NCBI GenBank assembly: GCA_048883405.1
Contig: JBHLQS010000019.1
Coordinates: 1 to 27,345 of the forward strand
DNA: 27,345 nt
DNA from: SMTZ1-83 sp048883405
GTDB taxonomy: Archaea; Asgardarchaeota; Thorarchaeia; Thorarchaeales; Thorarchaeaceae
Reading direction: 5' to 3'
Of the stretch, positions 1 through 10,100 are shown one piece after another. The position numbers were made by a program, and so were the translations under genes. The notes under the pieces are model-generated. The model saw nothing but the letters and a program-made list of their open reading frames with translations, was not told the DNA's origin and did no database searches. Numbering within the stretch: the stretch's first letter is position 1; every line of letters starts with the position of its first letter.

Positions 1-240
1 GTAAGACCACGATACATCAAAAATGCTGCAAAAGCGTTGCTTCAGTTGTACCCAGATACATTCACAGAGGATTTTGAGAGCAACAAGAGGCTTGTCGAAC
101 AGCTCACCGATGCGAAGACCAAGAAAGTGCGGAATAGAATTGCTGGATATCTCGTTACGCTAATCAAAATCGGCATTGCTCGTGAAGCCTTGGAGAGCGA
201 AGAGCATGGCGAAGAACTTCCAGAAGATCTCGAGATGTAG
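1..240 (+). CDS. rps17e: Archaeal/eukaryotic-type ribosomal protein S17e, 5' end cut by window edge
   Basis: A small-subunit ribosomal protein of the S17e family, found in archaea and eukaryotes only. The frame is open from base 1, so the gene begins just upstream; the first residues read VRPRYIKNAAKALLQLYPD, and probably only a Met and two or three residues are missing. The family hallmarks are visible: the YPDTFTEDFESNK stretch and the KKVRNRIAGYLVTLIK core that closes the S17e helical bundle. About 79 residues are visible, slightly longer than the common 60-70, because of an acidic tail (EELPEDLEM). An internal TTG at 37 is not the start, because the family homology extends to base 1. It ends 38 bp before the convergent flippase-like gene. 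Confidence 0.93.
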   Translation, partial: VRPRYIKNAAKALLQLYPDTFTEDFESNKRLVEQLTDAKTKKVRNRIAGYLVTLIKIGIAREALESEEHGEELPEDLEM

Positions 241-278
241 ACTTCCGTCCTTCGATTTTCATTTTGCCAGCATCCACA

Positions 279-2981
279 CTAAATCACTAGCTGCTTCTTT
301 TCTCTAGTCAGCTCTTCTGCCTCTTTCATGGCTTCATCGTAAATGTCAATGGGGAATCGATTATGGAGTGGTGATATTCGTGCTCCAAGAGCGATTGAAC
401 CATAGAATCTTCTGGCCAACCAACCAACGCCTCTCATTGTCACCATATCTGAAGCCCGTTTGAATTCCGTTACTGTTCGAGTATCCCAAGTGCCAGTGAG
501 TCCGCTAATGAATGAGTATAGGTAGAGTGATGGCAAGACTCCAATGAAGAACAGTATGGCGGATGTGACAATCTCTCCCTGCCAAATGAGGATGGCGAGT
601 ATCTCCAGCACGATGAAATTGACGATTGCCGCTAAACCAGGTCCAGCATAACTCTGCCAAAGATAGAGCTTTGGAGCAGAAATATTGCGTCTGATAAGAA
701 TCCACATTGAAACGTCCTTGATGACAAGTGCAAGAGTATAGCCAGTTATTATCCCCGGCATGCCTCCAAGATAGAGCCCGAACACAATTGGTTCTGTGAG
801 CACGAAGTAAGTCATGAAGACTGCACGCAGTGACTGTTCAAGAATCCATGCTGCGGCTGCAAGACCGGTTCGGTCGGCACCAGCGAACATCCAATCACCG
901 AGCCAGCTCCAGAATCCAAATAATTGGAAGAGGAGGAAATATGGGAGTAGCTCAGCTGCATAGGCCCATTCAGCACCTGCTGCTCCCAGAATTGCCCTCC
1001 AACCAAGAGCTGCCAGAACTGATATGAGCCAGAACACAAAGAATGCCCCATATTTCAGGCCTTGAGCAGTGTACAGCTCCGTGAGCTTCTTCTTTGCATG
1101 AGAATACGCCTCAGAAACTCCTCCAAGCATCCCCTCCATGAATAGTCCTACCACTGAAACCATGATAGCGAGGTCCCATGCGAGCTGAAACTGCCCCTGG
1201 AGAGCTGACCAATTCAAGAGATTTGTGCTGATTAGAAGCATCTGATAGAACCATACCAATGGAACCGCCGCCGCCCCTACCGTCCACTTGCCGCCAAATT
1301 TCAGAGCCCGAGCAATTTGCTCTCTGCCGAAATCGATCCGGAACAGAGTGCTGGCTTTCAGACCTAATCCGCGGAAGATGTAGAGACCCACAAAGAACGT
1401 AAGCCACTCTGATAGATAGGACCCAATAGCTTGGCCAATTGCACCTCCCAAAGCTTCGCCGAATATCGGATGGCCTGCACCCCAGATCCGAAACACGATA
1501 ATCAGCGAGTATTGCCCGACTATATCGAACACAATATACTTGAGAACGTATACTACCTGCTGGTAATCGATCCTGTTCATTCCCCTGAATACATGGATGA
1601 ATAGAAGTGTAAATCCAGGAAATTGAAACACAGAGTGAGCAATGAACACATAGGAGAGATGTGCTAGGTAAGTATGTGGAAAAACTATGGAGCCTACGAA
1701 CGCAACAATTGAAACCTGGACAACACCAGTGATACATTGAAACCAGACGAATATCTGAGCATACTTCACTGCCTCCTCTGGCTCTGCGACTCTGTATTCA
1801 GCGAAGTATTTGGCCAGTGCTACGCTTGTGCCAAGATCAAAAAGAGTCCATAGTCCAAGGAATAGGTTCACGCTGAATGAATACCACCCCGCTGCTTGGG
1901 GGAATGGCATGATGAATAATGGATAGACCATAATGGTCAGCACTACACGCGGGATCACCAAGAGCAAAGTAATGAAGAGCTGAATCAGGAAACCACCCAG
2001 TTGTCGGTGCATTCCAATATCTTCCCAGTTGTCTATCTCTTCCTCTACTTCTATGAGCAGTTCAGCCCGCTCAATCTCCGTCAGCACCTCTGGCTGGTTC
2101 TTGGATCTCTTCTTCATTGTTCTGTATGATGAGACGGTGACCACAGCCAGGACTATTACAATAATACCAATGATTGCTTGCTGTTCTAACTTGGGGACTG
2201 GGGAATAATTCCATTCCGCATAGGTAAAGGCTGTTTCATCGCCGAGATGCAGGGTAGTAGAATACATGAAGTAGTTGAAGTAGGGCCAGAGCACTATCTC
2301 CTCATTGATTTGCCGGTTGTCAGATAGCGCGTCAACTGTAAGCCATGAAGTATACACCATGACATTACCTGCACCTATGGGAGTATTGACAAGAAGAGGC
2401 GCCCCCCATGTGCCGAATCCAGTATCATTTGCAAGAAGCACTTCCGATGCAGCTGAGAGCTCTGGAAGAACTGTGATCTTTTCTGTGGGCGGTGCAGACG
2501 ACCAGTCATAGCCAAGAACGTCATGAGCAGGATCTACAACCCGGGTGATGATATTGGCTTGGTCAGAGCTGCTACCCACATTGTTGTTGATAGTAATACC
2601 CAATTCCTGTAACCCGGTCCCATTATTCGAGGTGGCAGGACCGAAGAGCAAGAAGAGACCTCCACCACCATTCACAAATGCCTGAAGTGGTGCGATGTCT
2701 GCAGGTCCGAGTGGAGTATCAACCAGGATTATCACATTGATGTCGGAAACTGCCAGGGCCTCTGTGATTGTACTGGTTTCATCAAGAATAATGGAAGCTG
2801 AATCCAATTCAAGGGACCGCACTACTGCTGGAGCTGCATCGCCTCCAACCACAGCGGCATGTACACTTCCAGCGGCTTGAGATGGGGTGAGAGGGCCAGC
2901 TACAACCAAGCCTACGACAACCCCAGGTAGAAGCAGAAACATCATGAGTGCAGATATCATCTGGGTCTGAGCTCGGTCCAT
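279..2981 (-). CDS. Membrane protein: GATase-like ectodomain fused to polysaccharide-flippase-like transporter
   Basis: A 900-residue protein with two parts. Residues about 8-29 form a signal-anchor helix. Residues about 40-250 form an extracytoplasmic alpha/beta domain with the feel of class-I glutamine-amidotransferase/DUF4350-type folds (strand INVIILVDTP at 81-90, glycine-rich FVNGGGGLFLLFGP at 102-115). I see no clear catalytic Cys-His pair, so it may bind rather than catalyse. A second helix (about 268-286) is followed by a basic KKR stop-transfer and an acidic cytoplasmic linker. From about residue 329 to 850 the chain is a string of hydrophobic helices (roughly 12-14) resembling MOP-superfamily lipid-linked oligosaccharide flippases (Wzx/MVF-like). 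The role inferred is export of glycan precursors or surface assembly; the substrate is unknown. The start is an ATG with GGAGG at 2992-2996, ten bases upstream. Its neighbour is the divergent methyltransferase. Confidence 0.72.
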   Translation of the reverse strand: MDRAQTQMISALMMFLLLPGVVVGLVVAGPLTPSQAAGSVHAAVVGGDAAPAVVRSLELDSASIILDETSTITEALAVSDINVIILVDTPLGPADIAPLQAFVNGGGGLFLLFGPATSNNGTGLQELGITINNNVGSSSDQANIITRVVDPAHDVLGYDWSSAPPTEKITVLPELSAASEVLLANDTGFGTWGAPLLVNTPIGAGNVMVYTSWLTVDALSDNRQINEEIVLWPYFNYFMYSTTLHLGDETAFTYAEWNYSPVPKLEQQAIIGIIVIVLAVVTVSSYRTMKKRSKNQPEVLTEIERAELLIEVEEEIDNWEDIGMHRQLGGFLIQLFITLLLVIPRVVLTIMVYPLFIMPFPQAAGWYSFSVNLFLGLWTLFDLGTSVALAKYFAEYRVAEPEEAVKYAQIFVWFQCITGVVQVSIVAFVGSIVFPHTYLAHLSYVFIAHSVFQFPGFTLLFIHVFRGMNRIDYQQVVYVLKYIVFDIVGQYSLIIVFRIWGAGHPIFGEALGGAIGQAIGSYLSEWLTFFVGLYIFRGLGLKASTLFRIDFGREQIARALKFGGKWTVGAAAVPLVWFYQMLLISTNLLNWSALQGQFQLAWDLAIMVSVVGLFMEGMLGGVSEAYSHAKKKLTELYTAQGLKYGAFFVFWLISVLAALGWRAILGAAGAEWAYAAELLPYFLLFQLFGFWSWLGDWMFAGADRTGLAAAAWILEQSLRAVFMTYFVLTEPIVFGLYLGGMPGIITGYTLALVIKDVSMWILIRRNISAPKLYLWQSYAGPGLAAIVNFIVLEILAILIWQGEIVTSAILFFIGVLPSLYLYSFISGLTGTWDTRTVTEFKRASDMVTMRGVGWLARRFYGSIALGARISPLHNRFPIDIYDEAMKEAEELTREKKQLVI

Positions 2982-2991
2982 GTTTCAATAG

Positions 2992-2996
2992 CCTCC
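2992..2996 (-). promoter_or_regulatory. Ribosome binding site of the flippase-like gene
   Basis: On the minus strand GGAGG lies ten bases before the ATG at 2981-2979. It fixes the start of the 900-residue membrane protein and argues against an internal start. Confidence 0.7.
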
Positions 2997-3023
2997 GAAT
3001 GCAGCCAATATTGAGTACAAAAT

Positions 3024-3035
3024 CCGAAATATATC
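3024..3035. promoter_or_regulatory. Shared AT-rich TATA/BRE-like element between divergent genes
   Basis: The 12-bp run ccgaaatatatc is the only TATA-like block in the 66-bp gap between the divergent flippase-like and methyltransferase ORFs. Read on the minus strand it would place transcription start near 3003-3005, giving the flippase-like gene a leader of about 24 nt that contains its GGAGG. Read on the plus strand it would place transcription start near 3056, downstream of the first methyltransferase ATG (3048). That favours a later translation start for that gene. This is inference from the usual archaeal spacing of about 26 bp. Confidence 0.4.
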
Positions 3036-3047
3036 ACTGCCGGACTA

Positions 3048-4163
3048 ATGGGAGCTAGAGTGCACGTTGCACCGAAAGGCCTCTTAAGGAGAAAGCACAA
3101 TTCCAATCCCATGGATGAGTCAGAGAATCTGATCTTTGTGGGCGATTGCCTTCAATTCATGAAAGAGAATAGAGCAAGATTTCTCAAGAAGGTTCGACTC
3201 ATCTATATCGATCCTCCATATTTCTCCGGAACAGACTATACACTGAAGAAGAGAGGAAAGGGCACTCATAAGCAGGCTCCTGAGTTGCGCGAGAGAGCCA
3301 CATATACCGATAAATGGACAGGAGGATTACAGGAATATCTGCAGTTCATGAAAGAAAGAATAGGAGCCATGAAGCCGCTCCTGCGAGATGACGGGAGCCT
3401 ATGGGTTCACGTGGATCTGCATGTATCCCACTATGTTAAGACAATGCTTGATGATATCTTTGGCGAATCCAACTTCGTCAATGAGATCGTTTGGCGAAGA
3501 ACTAACAGTCCAAAGGCGCAAAGCAAAGGCTTTGGTAGTCAGCATGATAACATCCTCCTATACGCGAAAGATATAACCAAATTCGAAACAAACCCTGTCT
3601 TCCGAAAGCATGATGAGAAATCCTTGAAACCCTACAGTTACAAAGATGAGCGGGGTAAGTTTCGACTGATAGAGATAGAAGCACAAGGAATCCAGAGAAC
3701 TGAGAGGCGCAAGCAGTTTGAATGGAGAGGGAGGACAGCTCCATATCTCTACAGGCGAGAAACTCTGGACAAGTGGTGGAATGAAAACAGAATATATAGG
3801 AGTAGAAACGGACGCTACTCAAAGAAGCAATATCTATCAGAGGTACCAGGAGTTCTCGTTTCGGACCTCTGGCTAGATATCAATCCAATTCAAGGTTCAT
3901 CAAGAGAGTATTCAGGATTTCTGACTCAGAAGCCTCTAGCACTCCTAGAGAGAGTCATTGAGTGTGCAACTAGTCCAGGAGATGTGGTTGCAGATTTCTT
4001 TGGAGGATCGGGTACGACGGCCATTGCAGCCAGTAGATTGGAGCGTGCTTGGATAATGTGTGATGTATCATCAGTGGCCATTGATATTGCCACTAGGAGA
4101 CTCAGTGAGATGGATGATGCTCACTATGAACTACGAAGCTCTGTCGAATCTGCTGATCCTTAG
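3048..4163 (+). CDS. Beta-class DNA adenine/cytosine-N4 methyltransferase (Mod-like), solitary
   Basis: A site-specific DNA amino-methyltransferase of the N6-adenine/N4-cytosine group. The catalytic motif IV, IDPPY, is at residues 54-58. The AdoMet-binding motif I, FFGGSGTT, is at 317-324 near the C-terminus. Motif IV before motif I is the beta-class order used by type III Mod proteins and related solitary enzymes. Residues about 140-300 between them, rich in basic and aromatic residues, are the likely target-recognition region. At 371 residues it is much shorter than a full type III Mod (over 600). No Res/helicase or nuclease gene lies on either side, so it looks like an orphan methylase. 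The start is uncertain: the ATG at 3048 has no ribosome binding site and lies upstream of the predicted transcription start. The ATG at 3111 (residue 22, just before NLIFVGD) fits the family N-terminus better, with AAGGAGA at 3086-3092, rather far upstream. The 3' end is 9 bp from the convergent giant gene. Confidence 0.88.
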   Translation: MGARVHVAPKGLLRRKHNSNPMDESENLIFVGDCLQFMKENRARFLKKVRLIYIDPPYFSGTDYTLKKRGKGTHKQAPELRERATYTDKWTGGLQEYLQFMKERIGAMKPLLRDDGSLWVHVDLHVSHYVKTMLDDIFGESNFVNEIVWRRTNSPKAQSKGFGSQHDNILLYAKDITKFETNPVFRKHDEKSLKPYSYKDERGKFRLIEIEAQGIQRTERRKQFEWRGRTAPYLYRRETLDKWWNENRIYRSRNGRYSKKQYLSEVPGVLVSDLWLDINPIQGSSREYSGFLTQKPLALLERVIECATSPGDVVADFFGGSGTTAIAASRLERAWIMCDVSSVAIDIATRRLSEMDDAHYELRSSVESADP

Positions 4164-4172
4164 TCACATGTG

Positions 4173-7100
4173 CTAGCCCTCTTTCTTATCGCCAATGAGG
4201 CTCTTGATGAGATCATCGACCAACTCTCTTGGTAGTGTCCTGACTTGTTCTATTATCACGGATATTTCCTCTCTTGGCAAGCCCCTCGCCTCTAGCTGCG
4301 ACCTAAGCTCTTCTATCTCGTATTCCTGCATAAACTCTCGAATCTCAGACGGAGCTTCGTCTTTCCTGGCCTCAGTTGGTTCTTCAACCTCAGTTCGGAT
4401 TTCCTCGAACTCAATCTTTGCCTTATCTTCTGTGAGGACTAATGGCTCTGCATCACTAGCAGAGGTATCAATTTCAGATACTGCAATGATATCGTCACCA
4501 ACAAGTCTACGCCGGGCTTGACTGGCTATATCCTCGAGGACCTCTTCGTAACGTCTATGTTCTAGTCGCGCAACTCTTAGAGCTTCTTGATAGATGACCT
4601 CCTTGACGAATGCCGCTTGTTCGCTTACACGCATCTTTGAGATATCTCGCCTGAAGTCCTCTAGCTCCTCAGCTGACAGTCTAGTGAGGATGGCCAGTTG
4701 AATCAGAAGTTCTCCCATCTCTGGCACATCTACAATGATTCCATACTCGGGAACAAGTTCGGGTGAAGTTGTTATCTCCAGATCTTTCATGGTGTCATTG
4801 AAGAGATTGGCAACCATTTCCTGTCTGCTTGGAACGTCATCTACCGGCTTTGGCACCTTCCCCTTTCCCAGCGCATTTATCATCTTGCGCATCTGGCGAA
4901 CGCGTTTTGGTAGCTTTAGGACTCGGTTGTAGATGACTCCGAATATGAGAATGAGGACTCCAAATGGAATCACATAGTTTGTGACAGTAGCAATCATTCT
5001 GTCGGTTTCATTTTGAGTAACTCTATAGGATAAGTCGATTGTTGTCTGAGTCACATGGTTATCTTTACTGAGTGTGATGGTGAAGAATCCACCCGTTTCA
5101 TTAAGATTTAATCCTGTAACTTTGACTTGATAGTCGCCACCGCCGATATCAATGATTTCAATTCCGATGTCATCAGTTCCTGTATGGTTGAATAAAGCGC
5201 CTTCGATTCCAACGCCACCGTGACCGACCCATTCGTCAGCATAATGCACCGTGAACCGATGGAATTCTCCATGAACAATCGCAAATGATGATTGTCCATC
5301 CAGTGTGATTGATGTAGGCACGTCAATCACCATAATAGATATCACAATCTGAGCATCAGTCCGATTAGCATAGCTAAGATACACAGCGAACCTATAGGGG
5401 GCAATATTCACTCCCCATAGGCTGGTGTCAAAGGCGAAGGAGTAGTTTCCACCTCCAATTTCAACTAGGGTGAAGGGCTCCCGAAGACCATCAGGCGTTG
5501 TGAATATGGCACTGTCAACTATGGCATTGGTAATCCCACCTATGAAGGGAGTATCAGTTCCATTGACACCTACTGTGGCATACCGAAGTCCTACTGTTAT
5601 TGTGTCGCCCCAAGGCACACGAAGGTTGATTGTGCTGTTTTCAATTTGGTTCAGTGCAGGGGCAGAAGCGGTAATCTGGGCAGGAATGTGACTTACGATT
5701 AGGTTGAATTGACCCTCTCTTGGCACGAAGTTGTCCAGCTCGAATTTGATTCTGATTGCGTAAGTATCTGATTGTGGTACGAATTTCGAAGTGTCTATGA
5801 AGACGCCATACACTCCATTACCAAAATAGACTGGCACGCCAGAACCACCTGACCATCGGTACGATGCATCGACTGGACGGCCGTAAGTAATGGGACCTAT
5901 ACCAATATCATGGTACATATCCCAATAGGTGAAATTAAACCAACCAGTCCAACCCCAATATTTATTGATATTTCCGGGTTGTCTTAGCTCAGTGGGAAGA
6001 TCTTGCACAATTATAATGGTTCCATTCCCTGACCCAGAAAATGCAAGATTGATGGGTTTTGCATTTATTCTAAATGGAAACGTCCCTGCAGTGTATTCAG
6101 TAGTATTGAAATCGAAATAGAATTTGGTTCCGTCAAATGTCAGGTTTCCTTCATACGTACCAAATTCCCAGGTCACGGTGCAGTTTTCGAGATAGTAATC
6201 ATCATTAGTTACATTCAATGATGGAGCAACAACATATACACCAATTCTAATTACCTGAGACCAATTGAAGATTAAGTCCTCATAGCCTTGACTAATTGCA
6301 TCAAACCAAACTGCAGTTTTAGTCTGCGTGATGCCTAAGGTCAGAACCTCAGACATTTGACGATAGTTGTCCTTAACTGCAGTCACAATGACCTGATAGG
6401 ATGCAGCCGATTCAGATCTATCAGTATCTAGGGGGTACCAATAGTATCCGAGTCCAATTTCAGTAAGAGTGGCATTCTGTTCGTCGATGAAGTTCCAAAA
6501 GACAGTTACATTAGCCCCAAGCAAGGGCTGGCTATTTTCAGTGTCATACAAGAATACAGTTATGTTGACCTCCTCGCCTCGATTCACCGTCGCAAAAATC
6601 CCATTAACGAGTGAAACCTCTATATTGAGAAAGTCAACAACCAAAGTAACCTGAGCTGTATCAGTTATGTAGTTTAGTTTACTCGCCTTGATAACTATGT
6701 AATATGTCGATGCATCAACTAGCGAGGAGTCAAGTTCAATTGTGTAATGCCCCGCTATGGATTCAATCATTGTGTAAGGCGAACCAGCCCAGGTCAGAGT
6801 CAGGTTTGCGCCTTCAATGAGCTTGTCATTGATAGTATCATTGAAAATCGCTGAAATAATGAAAGAATGACCCCAATTCACTATATCATCAGCTTGAGGA
6901 ACAAGATTGGTTTCAAGAGGGTCAAGAACAATTTCAACCGCAAGTGCAATTATCCTGAAATCCTGTGCCGAAGCCCCCAAGAATAATGTATAGATACCAT
7001 AATCCAAAGTTGTGGTGTTTAGAATGACTTCATACAGACCATTACTCAATGGATTCCATGTGTGGAAATCATCCCAGGTGAAATTCAGCGTGGCTCCATC

Positions 7101-10100
7101 CAGTGGTGCATCATTGGCATCGAAATCCGTCAGATTAACGAGAACCCTGACTGTATCTCCTGCATATGCAGCGGGAACATCTGCTGAAATAACACCTTGA
7201 CGGAGACGCACTTGGAAGGATATCTGGACCCATGCAGGACGGTATGGATAAGAATCGATTGATATCTGCATGGTCTTAATGTCAGGACTTCCAGCGTCTG
7301 TGGTATTAATCACAATGCGATATCTGCCTTGGCCCAAAGCCTCATAGTCCCATATGGCAGGAATATCACCCGTCGCAGTGTAATTAATAGCTATTCCAGC
7401 ACCAGCACCATCTATTCCTTGTGCATGATCAAGGTCGGTGAATGTCACAATTATTGTCACATTGTCCGTGTATGGAACGGTATATGGATCCGGAGCGTCA
7501 CTTGTGAGCAGCGTGTCAGTTAGCCTGACAGATCCAGTCAAGGTGAGTGCTGACGTGTTGAGGTAGTAGGGTTGTCGACCAGGATCCCACTGGACACTCA
7601 GGCTGAACCGATACACACCCACATCGCCCAGTGCGTTGGTATCCACAGATACAATGTAGGTGCCTTGATTCTCCGCTATCAAGAAGTCTGTCCCTTCCAA
7701 CAAAGACACGTTGATGCAATCGAAGAGGATAATCGCATTTTCGATGCCCACGCCACTTGATTCGTCCAAAAAGGAGAATCCCAGCAGCATATTGTCACCA
7801 AGCGGTGTACTTAGCACTTGACCAACCGCAACTGAGCCAATTCTGTTGGTCGTAGAAACCCTTGCAGTGGTATTGTCAGACCTATAGTATGGCGCAATGA
7901 ATGGATAATCGACGAAAACAATGAGTTCATGATTCGTGACTAAGCGACTACTGAGGATAGTTGAGTTGATGGTAATCTCGTACAGGTTCCCCCCAATATC
8001 TTGGATGGTATATTGTGTAGGTAAGAGTTCCATTGCGCTTCCATTAAACAGCCTGAAGTAGCTAAGCAGCACAGTTACGGTAGTCCCAGTCCCCAAGTCA
8101 ACGAATGCTACTGTGAATGTTACATTGTCTAGATAGCGTGTCTGAGATGGCGGTGCAACTATCTCAACGTTTGTGTAGCGAAGGATAGTTGTCAACACAA
8201 TATTCAGTGTAGCATTGGAATGATATGGTTCACCAAGGGTCCAATTCGCATAGACTGTGACAGAGGTTCCAACAATTCCATTCAAAGACTCTGTGTCAAC
8301 AGAGAATAGATAGATTCCACCAGTCTGGGGCGTTATAATATAATCTGTACCGAGTACTAGCGGAATGCCTGACTTCCTCACAGAGATGCTAGCACCGAGT
8401 ATTCCTTCATAAATATCTACATCCCTATACAATATTGTGAAGTTCACACTATCACCATACGGCGTTGGTTGTGGTGCTTCGATCAGCTCGATAGCAGATG
8501 CCCTGTTTCGGAACTGGATGCGCACGTAAGTATCTGCAGATGCATAGTATGGTGGAGAATCAGCATAACTCATATTGAACCGGAGAACGTAGGGAGTGTT
8601 TACTTGAAGTCCCGATTGTCCAGCTGTTTCAACGGTTATCAAATAGTATTCATTCATGGCCTCCCAAGAGCTAGCAAAAGCCCAACTCGCATTCAATATC
8701 TCAATAGAAACTTCACCAGTTGCATTCCCTATCATATCCAAATTGACAAGGTCCTGATAGTACAGGATTATCTCGAATGACGTGTTGTAAGGAACTCTAC
8801 CAACAGGTTCCGATGATAGGAAAGCAGTTCTTGGACCTACGATGAACGGTCGCATTGCAGTTCTGTTTGCCAAGTAGAATAGTGATGTGGTTAGAGTCAC
8901 ATTCAGATAGTGAGTTCCTAGTGCTCCCGTATATGAGGAATTTAGACTGACTTGATAGCGTCCATCATTTAAATCGATCCATGAATAGAATGAGGGATTG
9001 ATTTCTGGTCCGCTTGATCCATCATAGAGAGTCAGTGTGGCGCCTGAAACGCCACTGGGAGTTCCAGTAACATCTGTCCATGTCACAGTGAATGTGACGA
9101 GCTCATTAAACGGCGATGGGGGCGGGGACGTATACTCGAGGATGGTAAGCCGCTGGATAATAGAAACGAAGACGATTCGACCAGTTCGATTCGCATAGAA
9201 TGGCTCTCCAATCCACTCGACATCAAGTGTGAACGGAACCTGTCCGACACTATCGGTTACCAGTTGGCTCGTGTTGAACGACACTGAGAATACTCTTGTG
9301 GGCGAATCGTATGTAAGCGTGAAATCGGAAATATCAAGTGTCACCATCATATTGGAAGCATTAGAAATCGACTCAGATATGCCACCTGTTACATCATCGA
9401 AGGTGAAGGAGAATGTGGCATTCTCACCATAAGGAGTAGGTGACGGGGGAATAACTGACACGAGTGTATCCCTAGGAAGAATCCGTAAAGTGATGACGTC
9501 AGTTCTGTTTGTATAGTATGGTTCTGCTCCACTAGTCCAATTGACATAGACTACCATATGAAGTGTGCCAATGAGCCCAAAAACAGTGGTGTTGAACTCC
9601 ACTGAGTATCGACCCGGATAAAGAATAGAGTCGACCTCCAAGATACTCAGCTGGGTGGTATCGACAGCCACTTCCTGGAAGAGCACATAGATATGGACGT
9701 TCCCTCCTCCATAGCTGATATTTGTGATGCCCTGTCCGGTGTATAGGTCATTGTATAGGAAGACATAGCTCATGTTATCGAGGTAGGGTGTGGGTTCAGA
9801 TGCTGATAGCAGAGTGTAGCTTGAATCAGCTCCAATGATGTTTGCAGTAACAAGCAGTGTCAGATTGTGGTACTTCTGGACGGCCCCAGTCCAATTGAAG
9901 TAGATAGTCAAGCTCTGGAAACCTAATCCGCTAAACTCAGTTGCGTTTATCTGGACAATATAGTAGCCAGGCGAGGTGTCGTTGAATAGCGTTGACGCTA
10001 GGACACCCAAGTCACCCTCGACATAGTGACTCACTCTTGAGTCTTGAATTCCAATCAGATTGTCGAGATCACCGTAGTACACCGAGATATTCAGGAGAGC

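Noticed and set aside
1111..1737. A long minus-strand open frame (208 codons) inside the flippase-like gene
   Set aside because: It lies in another frame of the same strand within a well-supported membrane protein, has no ribosome binding site, and its Cys/Ser/Arg-rich translation is typical of a shadow frame.
3048..4163. Type III restriction-modification system
   Set aside because: Only the Mod-like gene is present; the flanking genes are a transporter-like protein and a surface protein, with no DEAD-box Res subunit.
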